Source: Bacteroidota bacterium (lineage in GTDB: Bacteria; Bacteroidota; Bacteroidia; B-17B0; Aurantibacillaceae). From it: 64,000 nucleotides of DNA. Both the position numbers and the translations under genes were made by a program. Position 1 is the stretch's first letter; each line of letters starts with the position of its first letter. This document shows, in pieces, positions 1 to 7,758 of the stretch. The stretch is taken from positions 1 to 64,000 of the forward strand of contig JAJNDK010000014.1 in NCBI GenBank assembly GCA_021156365.1. The letters are read 5' to 3'. The notes below the pieces were generated by a model. The model worked only from the letters and a program-made list of their open reading frames with translations. It did no database searches and had not been told where the DNA came from.

Positions 1-436
1 TAAAGGGATAAAGGTCTGTTTCGAAAGGAAACGCTCCTCTGTCTGTATATTCACCGGTATTGATTAATCCTGCTAATGCCGGACCAAATTCAAAGTAAAC
101 CTTTTTCTTGTTATATTGAAAGAGGATTGGGACTTCAAAGTAAGACAGACGTAAAAAATAATCGCCATAATGGGATTTATTTGGATTGTCTCCCGCGGTT
201 CCTTTGCCAATCATACTTAGTTCAGACTGCATAGTCCAACTTTTACTTATTTTTATCTGAACCCACATACCACCCATCAAGGCAGGTTTTGGATGAGTTT
301 TTACGGGACAGCCTGTAATAGTGTGCATTCCTACACCTGATTTAAGCCCTAATTTCCATTGATCTTTTAATTTACCTTGAGACCAAACATCAGGGCAAAT
401 AATTGACATGACAAAAAAAACGAAAAGCTTTTTCAT
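1..436 (-). CDS. Outer-membrane beta-barrel protein (PorT-like), 3' end outside window
   Basis: Reading the minus strand from an ATG at 436 gives at least 145 residues with no stop before the window edge. The start MKKLFVFFVMSIICPDVWSQ is a signal peptide. The rest alternates short amphipathic strands, with the pattern 'LGLKSGVGMH', 'LSYFEVPILFQY' and 'VYFEFGPALAGLI', which is typical of the Bacteroidota OMP_b-brl_2 (PorT-like) family of 8-stranded outer-membrane barrels. It is the only gene in the cassette array's left part that reads opposite to the array direction. The hairpin element 535-704 follows its upstream side, so it may be cargo of a cassette in inverted orientation. Family assignment comes from the strand pattern only; no ligand or function can be inferred. 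Confidence 0.75.
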   Translation of the reverse strand, partial: MKKLFVFFVMSIICPDVWSQGKLKDQWKLGLKSGVGMHTITGCPVKTHPKPALMGGMWVQIKISKSWTMQSELSMIGKGTAGDNPNKSHYGDYFLRLSYFEVPILFQYNKKKVYFEFGPALAGLINTGEYTDRGAFPFETDLYPF

Positions 437-534
437 TGCTAATTAACGGAATTGTCATATTAAAATTGTGCCGATAACCCCATTCTGTTTCAATTATTTA
501 AACATAAGCAAAACTGTGCGCGCCACCATACTGC

Positions 535-704
535 TAACAGCATCTAAAACTTATGCGGGCGACATCAAAGCATTTGCAAAAGCAGTCCCTTCGGGAAAGA
601 CATTTATTTATGCTTTGCAAATGTCTATAAAACATTTAGCTTTGTTAAAGCCATTTTGGCAGACAGTGTTTCAAAACCGCACAAGTCTTAGCCGCAAACC
701 GTTA
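535..704 (+). repeat. Cassette hairpin element E1 (family C, 170 bp)
   Basis: It opens TAACAGCA and closes GCAAACCGTTA. It shares an identical 23-base block (561-583) with element E10 (10179-10201), plus the inner inverted repeat GCATTTGCAAAAGC / GCTTTGCAAATG. The left flank (ACTGC before TAAC) would belong to the end of the minus-strand barrel cassette. The right flank GTTATGCGT starts the S41 protease cassette. Confidence 0.8.
614..644 (+). promoter_or_regulatory. Bacteroidota promoter inside E1
   Basis: TTTG (614-617), 19-bp spacer, TAGCTTTG (637-644). This is a full match to the Bacteroidota -33 TTTG / -7 TAnnTTTG consensus, facing the S41 peptidase gene 170 bp downstream. Confidence 0.55.
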
Positions 705-814
705 TGCGTAATAGCCGCGGACAGACATTCCGTTAAGACGACGGGCAATAATTTTTAACATTCTTCGTTCATAGACAAACATAAGTTCATATTTAATATT
801 AACGCCCCTATTCT

Positions 815-2149
815 ATGAAATTTAAATTATTGCTTTTTGTTCTTATTTTTTCACTGACGCTTTCTTTACAAGCTCAGGATAACGGAAAAAAAATGGACTC
901 AAAAGAGATCAAATTATTAGTAGACAGTTTAAGTGCTGCTTTGAAACGTTGGTATATTTATCCCGACCAAGCTGAATTAATAAGCAAAACCATTAAAGAC
1001 AAATACGAGTCGGGCGCTTATGATAACTTACAGAAAAGTACTGAAGTGGCGAACATGATACAGGCCAATATTCAGAAAGTTCATCGTGACGGACATCTGC
1101 GATTAATGTATGCGCCCGGATTTGAAAAGCGCTTGAGCTCTCACTCGGATTCGCAACAAAAAGAAGGTGAAGAAATGAGGTTGAGGGACGAGCAGTCTCA
1201 TTATTTTTATTTCAAAAAAGCAGAAATCATGCCCGGTAATATTGGATACATACGTTGGGATGTCTTTGTTGATAATATCAAAGAAGCCCGACCGATATAC
1301 GAGGCAGCTTTCAAATTAATGTGCAATGCTAAAGCGCTGATCATTGATATGCGTTATAACGGTGGTGGAAATCCCGAAACGGTTAACGCCATGTTAAGTT
1401 GTTTTTTTGATAAAAAATTACCTACGAACCATATCATAAATTACAAGCATGATACCGTGAAATATTATACCGATCCTAACCTAACAGATTTTAAATTGAA
1501 AATGCCCGTATACATCCTTACTGGCAAAAATACATTTTCGGGAGCAGAAGGTTTTGCCTATGCCATGAAAGTTGCTAAACGCGCCACTATTGTAGGCGAC
1601 ACTACGCGTGGGGGCGCGCATCCTACACAACCTTTTCCACTTGGACAAGGATTTGTAATGGATATCCCTAACGCTCGTTCTTATAACGAAATTACTAAAA
1701 CCAATTGGGAAGGTACTGGCGTTTATCCAGATGTATCTATTAAAGCCGAACATGCATTTGAAAAAGCGCAACTGTTGATCGCCAAAGATCTCTTGGCAAA
1801 AGCAGATGGCAAGGAAGAAAAACAACAGACACAAGGCATCCTGACAATTGCCGAAAATAAGTTAGCACTTGTACAAAGTAGCGGACCGAATTTTACTCCG
1901 GAACAGCTTCAGAAATTTTGTGGTCAATTTAACCCTGGTCTGACCATCGTTTTAAAAGGTAGTTGCCTTTACAGAAGTATTCCCGGTCAACCGGATTGCA
2001 AGCTAACTCCAATAAGCAATACTCGCTTTGTTTTGGATAACGACGAAGCTTACCGGTACATTGATTTTACCATAGATAAGAATGACAATGTTTCCGGCCT
2101 GAGCATCAATCGCATCGGTGCAAGCTTTTCTTACGATAAGGCGAAGTAG
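815..2149 (+). CDS. Exported S41-family (tail-specific/CtpA-like) serine peptidase
   Basis: 444 residues with a signal peptide (1-21, ending SLQAQ). The S41 core is clear: an N-terminal helical segment (30-100) with the 'VHRDGHLRL' motif at 89-97, the strand 'IGYIRWDVF' near 143-151, 'ALIIDMRYNGGG' at 174-185, and the nucleophile elbow 'NTFSGAEGFAY' with the likely catalytic Ser242. The following 'GDTTRGG' and 'GTGVYPDVSI' motifs are also S41 signatures. There is no obvious PDZ domain. A C-terminal extension of about 100 residues (345-444) has beta-rich character and no firm family. Expected activity is periplasmic or surface proteolysis; the substrate is unknown. It is the sole gene of its cassette (701-2190), whose ends match over 9 bases and then, after the 2-base mismatch, 7 more. 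Confidence 0.88.
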   Translation: MKFKLLLFVLIFSLTLSLQAQDNGKKMDSKEIKLLVDSLSAALKRWYIYPDQAELISKTIKDKYESGAYDNLQKSTEVANMIQANIQKVHRDGHLRLMYAPGFEKRLSSHSDSQQKEGEEMRLRDEQSHYFYFKKAEIMPGNIGYIRWDVFVDNIKEARPIYEAAFKLMCNAKALIIDMRYNGGGNPETVNAMLSCFFDKKLPTNHIINYKHDTVKYYTDPNLTDFKLKMPVYILTGKNTFSGAEGFAYAMKVAKRATIVGDTTRGGAHPTQPFPLGQGFVMDIPNARSYNEITKTNWEGTGVYPDVSIKAEHAFEKAQLLIAKDLLAKADGKEEKQQTQGILTIAENKLALVQSSGPNFTPEQLQKFCGQFNPGLTIVLKGSCLYRSIPGQPDCKLTPISNTRFVLDNDEAYRYIDFTIDKNDNVSGLSINRIGASFSYDKAK

Positions 2150-2186
2150 ATCATAATTATCTTACCTGTGTGGCGGCTACAACGCA

Positions 2187-2362
2187 TAACAGCACCTACT
2201 GGCCATTGGGCGGAATCGGTCATCGCCGCGCGCTATTGACAAGGTCGCTTCGCAAAATTTAATTTACGGCGGCTAATAAAGTTGGGTATCTTTAAATAAC
2301 CTTTTGTCGGTTAAGGAAGATGGTGCTTCGAAAGCCGAACGGCCAGTAGCTGCAAACCGTTA
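2187..2362 (+). repeat. Cassette hairpin element E2 (family B, 176 bp)
   Basis: It opens TAACAGCACCTACTGGCC and closes GGCCAGTAGCTGCAAACCGT then TA, so CTACTGGCC pairs with GGCCAGTAG and the 3' side carries an unpaired CAAACC next to GTTA. The body is closely related to E7 (6587-6764). The left flank AACGC belongs to the S41 cassette; the right flank GTTATGCCT belongs to the DUF1990 cassette. Confidence 0.85.
2263..2294 (+). promoter_or_regulatory. Near-consensus Bacteroidota promoter inside E2
   Basis: TTTA (2263-2266), 20-bp spacer, TATCTTTA (2287-2294). Both boxes deviate from TTTG / TAnnTTTG at one position. It faces the DUF1990 gene. Confidence 0.4.
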
Positions 2363-2393
2363 TGCCTCACCCTAAAAGACGACACGACAAAGA

Positions 2394-2963
2394 ATGAAGA
2401 TTTATCTAACAGACCAAAAAAATAAGTTCAAACAACATCTTGACTTTTTAAAGACCAAGAACGTAATGACCTATGACAAGACTCGGCTGACAGAGAAAAT
2501 CACGACCATTGAAATCAACACGACTAAGAAAATTGACCAACTAAATCTTGCTTTTCTGTTCGACTATCAAATATTCCCTGACAACATTATGACCTTTAAA
2601 AACCAGTGGACAGACGAGAATAGAAAAATGAAAAGTGGTGACACAATCGCACAACAAGTATACATTCCACCAACAAAGACATTTTCACAGAAAATAATTT
2701 TTGGAGTAAGAATAAACGAAATCATAGACCAAGACAACAGAAAAGGATTTAGTTACGAAACACTTGAAGGACACGTTGAAAAGGGCATTTCGACTTTTAC
2801 TGTTGAGACACTCGACAACAAAGTTATTTTTAAAGTTCAGACCTACTCGACACCAGGAAATATTTTGACAAAATTACTCGGACCGATTTTCTCTGTACCT
2901 TATCAGACATTTTGCACAAAGACAGCATTGAAAAACGTAAAACGACAATTAGAAACTCAATGA
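2394..2963 (+). CDS. DUF1990 domain protein
   Basis: 189 residues with no signal peptide, probably cytoplasmic. The C-terminal two thirds match the DUF1990 family: 'SGDTIAQQVYIPP' (about 82-94), the conserved 'GFSYETLEGHVEKGISTFTV' stretch (about 118-137) and a closing segment of the 'TYSTPGNILTKLLGP' type. DUF1990 proteins have no established biochemical role. The gene fills its cassette (2359-2998) almost completely, beginning 35 bp after GTTA. The cassette ends match over 9 bases (GTTATGCCT), but the extra pairing seen in other units is weak here. A+T-rich codon use contrasts with the chromosomal genes beyond 12 kb. Confidence 0.8.
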   Translation: MKIYLTDQKNKFKQHLDFLKTKNVMTYDKTRLTEKITTIEINTTKKIDQLNLAFLFDYQIFPDNIMTFKNQWTDENRKMKSGDTIAQQVYIPPTKTFSQKIIFGVRINEIIDQDNRKGFSYETLEGHVEKGISTFTVETLDNKVIFKVQTYSTPGNILTKLLGPIFSVPYQTFCTKTALKNVKRQLETQ

Positions 2964-2994
2964 AAAGGACGACAGAAAAAGAAGAGCGAAGGCA

Positions 2995-3119
2995 TAACAC
3001 ACGTTTGGCGCAATGGGGGCTGACATCGTTAATTGAAAGTTTGTGCTTCTATTGTAATTCGTGCTGGCAGACAATTTAGTTTTCCAAAATCCCCCACTGC
3101 GCCAAGCGTGGGAACGTTA
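2995..3119 (+). repeat. Cassette hairpin element E3 (125 bp)
   Basis: It opens TAACACACGTTTGGCGCA and closes TGCGCCAAGCGTGGGAACGT then TA. CGTTTGGCGCA pairs with TGCGCCAAGCG, and GGGGG (after GCAAT) pairs with CCCCC. No close relative lies in this window and no TAnnTTTG promoter is evident. Confidence 0.8.
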
Positions 3120-3151
3120 GCGGCAAAGCTAAACAGACGACATAACAAACA

Positions 3152-3673
3152 ATGATAACTAATAAAACAGACTTTTTCAACGACCTTTCAAATCAGATTT
3201 CAGAGCCATTATATCTGACTGACAAGACTGACGAATTAGATGAAGAAATTAATCATAATCATTGGGTTTTATCTGCTACAGCCGACATTATATCTCAAAC
3301 GACAACAACTGACTTTTTAGAATTTATACAAAAAGTAAAGGGCCATTATAAAAATCAACTCGACAAATCACAACTTGATATTGACCTAATATTTTATCTG
3401 TGGTTTGACGAAATGGCTGGACAACTTAGTTTCAATTTTATAAACTCAAATCACGACAAACTTCCATTTGGTTGCAAACTAAAACATACTGACAGACCAG
3501 AAGAAATAGTTGACCTATATTTGAAATCAAAATATCATGAAGGAATTCCATGGAACGAACTTGAAACGATTGAAACACCAGAACAAATAGCGGAAGCAGA
3601 TAGACTTGAAAAAGAATTACACGACAATTTTGTATTGACAGTTTACCAAGAAAAAATAAAGAAACAGAAATGA
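3152..3673 (+). CDS. Hypothetical cytoplasmic protein (cassette cargo)
   Basis: 173 residues, acidic, no signal peptide or membrane segment. I do not recognise a family. The sequence has an N-terminal helical segment, a central 'DIDLIFYLWFDEMAGQLSFNFIN' stretch that looks like strands of an immunity-protein-like or DUF fold, and a C-terminal charged helix ('IAEADRLEKELHDNF'). It is the single gene of cassette 3116-3696 and starts 36 bp after GTTA. Small acidic proteins of this kind are common cassette cargo and are often immunity proteins or antitoxins, but that is inference. Confidence 0.7.
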   Translation: MITNKTDFFNDLSNQISEPLYLTDKTDELDEEINHNHWVLSATADIISQTTTTDFLEFIQKVKGHYKNQLDKSQLDIDLIFYLWFDEMAGQLSFNFINSNHDKLPFGCKLKHTDRPEEIVDLYLKSKYHEGIPWNELETIETPEQIAEADRLEKELHDNFVLTVYQEKIKKQK

Positions 3674-3692
3674 CGGACAGAAGCTCAGCTGC

Positions 3693-3815
3693 TAACAGCA
3701 CCTACAAGAAATTGGCGGTTAAGTGGTTAAATGAAGCTTTGTGCTTCGTATCAAGTTCAGTGGTGGCAGACAGTTTTCGGCTTCGAAATCGCCAACTTCT
3801 TGTAGCAAAACGTTA
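3693..3815 (+). repeat. Cassette hairpin element E4 (123 bp)
   Basis: It opens TAACAGCACCTACAAGAAAT and closes CTTCTTGTAGCAAAACGTTA. CTACAAGAA pairs with TTCTTGTAG, TTGGCG pairs with CGCCAA, and CAAAAC is unpaired on the 3' side. The inner part has GAAGC...GCTTC hairpins. No clear promoter. The right flank GTTAGTGGT starts the next cassette. Confidence 0.82.
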
Positions 3816-3826
3816 GTGGTAATTTT

Positions 3827-4387
3827 ATGATGAGCGTACTGAAAACAATAATAATATCGACACTTTGCTTTAGCACTCTTTCTTCTCAGACAAAGCCCGA
3901 CACCATTAATAGGCTTAATTCGAAACATAAAAAAGAGGGTTTCTGGAAAGTTTATCTAACAGACTACTTAATTGAGACGGAAGATACTACCCAAGCTTAT
4001 TATTTTGCTTATGATTATTTCGTTAACGGGCACTTAATTATTTGGACTTCATCAGCACAATATTATAAAAAGAAAGCTATCCGTGTTACTACCGACAATC
4101 AATCTAACAAGGGACAGCCAGTATTATTAAATGGACATTTTCAATTTTATTACAGTAATGGACTTGGGCTTGAAGCAACTTATAAGGGAGGTCTTCCGGT
4201 TTTAGACTTAACAATTGGCTCTAACACTTTGGGAAAATCTGTAACTATCGAATCCTTGGATTATTCAAAAAAATATAAGAATCAATTTGGATCATTTTTA
4301 TATGAAAGATTTAATCTAAATGGCGACTGCACTTACAGACGTTGGCGCTATTATAACGCTAAAGGACGTTTAAAGACAACGAAGTAG
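3827..4387 (+). CDS. Exported hypothetical protein with MORN/YwqK-like motifs
   Basis: 186 residues; the start MMSVLKTIIISTLCFSTLSS is a signal peptide. The body contains 'SKHKKEGFWKVYLTD', 'NGHFQFYYSNG' and 'YYNAKGRLKT', which resemble the [K/H]-x-G-x-W-x-x-Y and Y-x-N-G-[K/R]-L motifs of MORN_2/YwqK-type repeats. It would fold as a small beta-sheet protein outside the cytoplasm. It starts only 15 bp after the GTTA of E4, so its cassette (3812-4405) is almost all coding. The next cassette (4610-5665) carries a longer protein with the same type of repeat, in a separate cassette. Function unknown. Confidence 0.72.
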   Translation: MMSVLKTIIISTLCFSTLSSQTKPDTINRLNSKHKKEGFWKVYLTDYLIETEDTTQAYYFAYDYFVNGHLIIWTSSAQYYKKKAIRVTTDNQSNKGQPVLLNGHFQFYYSNGLGLEATYKGGLPVLDLTIGSNTLGKSVTIESLDYSKKYKNQFGSFLYERFNLNGDCTYRRWRYYNAKGRLKTTK

Positions 4388-4401
4388 ATAAAAACAACCA
4401 C

Positions 4402-4584
4402 TAACAACGGGCAATTGCGCCTTGCGGGTTTTGAGGTAGGGCTTTGGCTAAATTAAGGCTTGCGCTAAAGCGCATATTTTAAGTTTTGCCGCCGCTTTAG
4501 AAAGTGTTATCTTCGTTTAAACATTTGTGGGTTTAAAAACGTTGAGGCTTCGGTAGCCGCACAGCGCAAGCCCGTAAAACGTCG
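4402..4584 (+). repeat. Cassette hairpin element E5 (family A, 183 bp)
   Basis: It opens TAACAACGGGCAATTGCGCC; the 3' side carries GCGCAAGCCCG and then TAAAACGTCG. The body is nearly identical to E6 and E9. It is the only intact element whose closing box is GTCG instead of GTTA, and the following cassette start does not match its own end. Confidence 0.85.
4485..4515 (+). promoter_or_regulatory. Bacteroidota-like promoter inside E5
   Basis: TTTG (4485-4488), 19-bp spacer, TATCTTCG (4508-4515). The -7 box deviates from TAnnTTTG at one position. It faces the 351-residue YwqK-like gene. Confidence 0.4.
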
Positions 4585-4609
4585 TAGCAAAATCAGACTG
4601 ACCCTAAAA

Positions 4610-5665
4610 ATGAAGAAAATAATAATATTGACTCTTATCTTGACTTCCACTTTTTCATCTTGTTACAGCCAGACAGAAGAAGATAAAAAGAAGATTGAAC
4701 AAGAAACTCTAATTGCCTTAAAAAAGTGGTTTGAAAATCCTTCGATAACCAATGACCTTCTGGACCCAGCCATTATTAAACAACTTCAAGACAGCGGAAG
4801 TATTGAAAACGGTCTAAAAGTAGGCTATTGGGTTCACTATTCACTTGACACTTCATTAATGGGCCAACAAACAGAATTAATTGTTGGCGACAAGAAATTA
4901 CCAATGAACTTTTCAGCGACTTTGCAAAAAGAAACTGGCAATTACATAAAAGGAAAAAAGAATGGTGTTTGGACACTTTACAAATCGAATGACAAGAAAC
5001 CTCCATTTTATTGGAATCGGAATTCGATGATAAATTATAATGCTGGTCTTAAAGACGGGGAAGAGATAAATTATCAAGGTTACGGTATCGAGTATCAAAA
5101 ACCGTTAATAGTTAGACATTGGAAAAACGATATTGAAAATGGTATTGGCAAAATTTACGATTACAATTACCCATATAATTTGCAAAAACTATATAACGCA
5201 GTTGACGGACAAATGTGGCTCATCGAGGCTTATTATTCAAGTGGACAATTACAAACAAAATACAATGACACCACGATTAGCAGACAGAAATACAAATACT
5301 TTAAAGAGTATTTTGAAAGCGGAAAGTTAAAAGCGACTGGATTTTATTTAAACGGGGAACAGCCATTTGGAACTTGGACAAATTACTATGAGAATGGAAA
5401 AATTGAAAGTATAGCCAATTATACAAATGGTATGTTAACCGGTAAGTATAAATACTTCCACGACAACGGACAACTTTGGACAGCAAGAATTTATAAAGAC
5501 GGGAATTTATTAGAAGTGATTTCTAATTCTAACAAAAAAGGAAAAAAGAATAATCCAGGAACAATTAAGAAAGGGACAGGCACAGTAAATATTTATGACG
5601 CAGACGGAAAACTAACTAAAACTATCGACTATGTTAATGGCCAAGAGTTGAAGGGCAACCGATAA
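4610..5665 (+). CDS. Exported MORN_2/YwqK-repeat protein
   Basis: 351 residues. The N-terminus has a signal sequence ending FSSCYSQ, compatible with either a lipoprotein (Cys at position 18) or cleavage after YSQ. At least five degenerate MORN_2-type repeats are visible: 'GNYIKGKKNGVWTLYK', 'GLKDGEEINYQG', 'YFESGKLKATGFYLNGEQ', 'YYENGKIESIANYTNGMLTG' and 'YFHDNGQLWTARIYKDGN'. Such repeats occur in Bacteroidota proteins labelled YwqK-family 'antitoxins', although most lack a demonstrated toxin partner, and none is present here. The TAA stop (5663-5665) is made from the TAAC that opens the next hairpin, so gene and element overlap. The cassette's 5' junction is degenerate (GTCG). Confidence 0.8.
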   Translation: MKKIIILTLILTSTFSSCYSQTEEDKKKIEQETLIALKKWFENPSITNDLLDPAIIKQLQDSGSIENGLKVGYWVHYSLDTSLMGQQTELIVGDKKLPMNFSATLQKETGNYIKGKKNGVWTLYKSNDKKPPFYWNRNSMINYNAGLKDGEEINYQGYGIEYQKPLIVRHWKNDIENGIGKIYDYNYPYNLQKLYNAVDGQMWLIEAYYSSGQLQTKYNDTTISRQKYKYFKEYFESGKLKATGFYLNGEQPFGTWTNYYENGKIESIANYTNGMLTGKYKYFHDNGQLWTARIYKDGNLLEVISNSNKKGKKNNPGTIKKGTGTVNIYDADGKLTKTIDYVNGQELKGNR

Positions 5666-5844
5666 CAACGGGCAATTGCGCCATGCGGGTTTTGAGGTAG
5701 GGCTTTGGCTAAATTAAGGCTTGCGCTAAAGCGCATATTTTAAGTTTTGCCACCGCTTTAGAATTGTTATCTTCGTTTAAACATTTGTGGGTTTAAAACC
5801 TGTTCGGCTTCGGTAGCCGCACAGCGCAAGCCCGCAGCACGTTA
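5663..5844 (+). repeat. Cassette hairpin element E6 (family A, 182 bp)
   Basis: It opens TAACAACGGGCAATTGCGCC; the 3' side carries GCGCAAGCCCG and ends GCAGCACGTTA. CGGGCAATTGCGC pairs with GCGCAAGCCCG apart from a 2-base bulge. Nearly the same as E5 and E9, although the three cassettes carry unrelated genes. The right flank is GTTAGTGGT. Confidence 0.87.
5746..5775 (+). promoter_or_regulatory. Bacteroidota-like promoter inside E6
   Basis: TTTG (5746-5749), 18-bp spacer, TATCTTCG (5768-5775). The -7 box has one deviation. It faces the DUF4259-like gene. Confidence 0.38.
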
Positions 5845-5887
5845 GTGGTAATGTGCCTGGACATCGAACTTAAAAAAACATTTTAGC

Positions 5888-6565
5888 ATGACATGGGGAT
5901 ATAAATCTTTAGACAACGAAGCTGCAATTGACGTCCGAGAACTTTGGGGACTTTATTTTAAAAAACCTGGCGACGAAGATCATGTCTTTCGTAAATTGAA
6001 ACTTAGGTGGGCAGACGCCGTAAACTATGGCGACTACACGACAAACAGCCAAATAATTGCTCTGTACGAAATTTATAGGCAAAACAATTTATCTATTCCA
6101 AAAGACTTAAAGACTTTTACCGTTGACGCCATTAATCGCGAGTTGTTAGAGGACAATCTCGAAGGATGGGACGAAAAAACCGTTAGACAAGAAACGCTTT
6201 TGGAATACCTGAAAACTGTTGGTGGAAAAGTTAAGAAGCCGACCAAGCCAATTTTCTATAACAACAAAGCAATTCCATATAAAAACGACGAGACCGCAAT
6301 AAATGAACTGATGAAGCTTACTAAACTTAAAAAAAGGTTCGGCTTCACTCTCGACATACATGAAAACCCAGACATGCCACAGTTTATAAAAACGTTAGAC
6401 CGTTTAATGACTTATCATGTTTGGCAAGCAGACACAAATACACACACGGCATCTTTTGCGCAAAGAAGAATGATGTTGGCTTTATATCTCGGCATGACAA
6501 ATGACTATTCCGAAGATCAAATTAAAAAATTACTTGAGGACTGTAAGCTGGACAACTGGAAATAG
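5888..6565 (+). CDS. Hypothetical protein with DUF4259-like N-terminus
   Basis: 225 residues, cytoplasmic, no signal or membrane segment. The start 'MTWGYKSLDNEAAIDV' resembles the opening 'M-x-x-W-G-x-x-[F/L]-[D/E]-[N/S]-[D/E]-x-A-x-[D]' of DUF4259 proteins, but the rest is longer and mostly helical, with 'FTLDIHENPDMPQFIKTLDRLM' and a C-terminal helix-rich tail. I do not recognise the second half. It is the only gene in cassette 5841-6590. That cassette's ends match as GTTAGTGGT, mismatch AA/TG, then TGTGCC, one of the cleanest pairs in the array. Confidence 0.7.
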   Translation: MTWGYKSLDNEAAIDVRELWGLYFKKPGDEDHVFRKLKLRWADAVNYGDYTTNSQIIALYEIYRQNNLSIPKDLKTFTVDAINRELLEDNLEGWDEKTVRQETLLEYLKTVGGKVKKPTKPIFYNNKAIPYKNDETAINELMKLTKLKKRFGFTLDIHENPDMPQFIKTLDRLMTYHVWQADTNTHTASFAQRRMMLALYLGMTNDYSEDQIKKLLEDCKLDNWK

Positions 6566-6586
6566 CTATGTGCGGCACACAACCAC

Positions 6587-6764
6587 TAACAGCACCTACT
6601 GGCCATTGGGCGGAATCGGGTCATCGCTCGCGCGCAATATTTCGGCCACTTCGTGACATTTTATTTGCGGCTCACTAAAAAACATTTGTATCTTTAAATA
6701 ACCTTTGGTCGGTTAAGACAGGTGATGCTTCGTAAGCCCGCCTGGGTCTATTCGCCAAACGTTA
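6587..6764 (+). repeat. Cassette hairpin element E7 (family B, 178 bp)
   Basis: It opens TAACAGCACCTACTGGCCAT, as E2 does, but its closing side (CTATTCGCCAAACGTTA) has diverged, so the proximal stem is weaker. Left flank ACCAC (end of the DUF4259-like cassette), right flank GTTATAAGC (start of the HAD cassette). Confidence 0.82.
6664..6696 (+). promoter_or_regulatory. Bacteroidota promoter inside E7
   Basis: TTTG (6664-6667), 21-bp spacer, TATCTTTA (6689-6696). It faces the HAD hydrolase gene. Confidence 0.42.
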
Positions 6765-6776
6765 TAAGCAACCAAA

Positions 6777-7400
6777 CTGAAGACATCGAATTCATATAAA
6801 GCAATCATCTTCGATTTAGGAAAAGTAGTCTTCGATTTATCTTTTGACCGAACTTTTCAATATTGGGCAAATATTTCTGGCAAACAATTTAACGACATCA
6901 AAGACAATTTTTCCTTTGACTCAATATTTGACAAATTTGAACGCGGAGAAATTTCTCCGGAATATTTTAGACGCGTTATTTCAGAGAAACTTGACATTAC
7001 ACTTACAGACGAACAATTTGATGCTGGGTGGTGCGACCTGTATTTAGACACTTATACTGGTATTGACAATTTATTAGACTCATTAAAACGCAATTACAAA
7101 ATTGGGGCACTGACAAATACAAACGTAATCCATAAAAAAGTTTGGGAACCAAAATATGCCGACACCTTGAAGTATTTTGAAAAAGTATTTTCTTCGCCCG
7201 ACATGCAGACCCGGAAGCCGGAAAAAGAAGCATATCAAATTGTTCTTAACCATTTTAAAGTTCAACCTTCGGAAACACTTTTTTTAGACGACAACGCGGA
7301 AAATATTGCGGGCGCGAAGAAATTGGGAATAAGAACAATTTTAGTAACGACACAAGAACAAATGTATAGCGACCTTCGGACGTTGGATTTGATAAGCTAA
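6777..7400 (+). CDS. HAD-superfamily hydrolase (YihX-like) with no standard start codon
   Basis: The reading frame opens after a stop at 6765 and runs to TAA at 7398-7400. It encodes all HAD motifs: motif I 'IIFDLGKVVFD' (Asp at about residue 13; Gly instead of the second Asp, as in YihX-like members), motif II 'LTNTN' (about 112-116), motif III Lys in 'TRKPEKEAY' (about 147) and motif IV 'FLDDNAENIAGA' (about 169-180). No ATG, GTG or TTG precedes motif I. The best candidate is CTG at 6777, giving a start (M)KTSNSYKAIIFDLG of normal family length (207 residues). The CTG lies 16 bp after GTTA, next to the cassette arm. Either it starts at CTG, or an ATG was lost by mutation or at the junction. 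Predicted small-phosphate-ester phosphatase; substrate unknown. Confidence 0.8.
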   Translation: MKTSNSYKAIIFDLGKVVFDLSFDRTFQYWANISGKQFNDIKDNFSFDSIFDKFERGEISPEYFRRVISEKLDITLTDEQFDAGWCDLYLDTYTGIDNLLDSLKRNYKIGALTNTNVIHKKVWEPKYADTLKYFEKVFSSPDMQTRKPEKEAYQIVLNHFKVQPSETLFLDDNAENIAGAKKLGIRTILVTTQEQMYSDLRTLDLIS

Positions 7401-7417
7401 GTGTGTTTGGCAGCTTA

Positions 7418-7596
7418 TAACACACGGTGTGGCGACCAGCGGGCGGACACGGCACATCTCGGCGAACAAAGTTAGTTGCCCCTTCGGGAAATTTATTTGT
7501 TGCCGCTAATTTTGTTTGGTATCTTTAATAAACGTTTTAGGGTATAGACGATTGAGTGTTTCAAAGCCCCGCCGATCGCCAACCGTGAAACCGTTA
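7418..7596 (+). repeat. Cassette hairpin element E8 (179 bp)
   Basis: It opens TAACACACGGTGTGGCGA and closes ATCGCCAACCGTGAAACCGT then TA. CACGGTGTGGCGA pairs with TCGCCAACCGTG with a small bulge, and GCGGGC (after CCA) pairs with GCCCCGC. The inner sequence has a CCCCTTCGGG hairpin. Left flank AGCTTA, right flank GTTAGCAGT. Confidence 0.85.
7496..7527 (+). promoter_or_regulatory. Bacteroidota promoter inside E8
   Basis: TTTG (7496-7499), 20-bp spacer, TATCTTTA (7520-7527). It faces the T9SS beta-helix gene, which starts 230 bp downstream. A second TATCTTTA (7715-7722) lies closer to that gene but without a good -33 box. Confidence 0.42.
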
Positions 7597-7758
7597 GCAG
7601 TAATTTATAAAAGCAAAAAGAATTCATGAACCATGGCCTTATAAGCCTTGCTTATCACGACAAGTATTTGAATTACCTATTAGACAGTTTAAAACTCAAT
7701 TCGCCAAAAAGCTTTATCTTTACACGTATAAGATCTATGTTATTATAACACTATATAT

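Noticed and set aside
468-758. 96-residue open frame on the + strand
   Set aside because: It runs through hairpin element E1 and has no signal, family or conserved pattern; the frame is open by chance.
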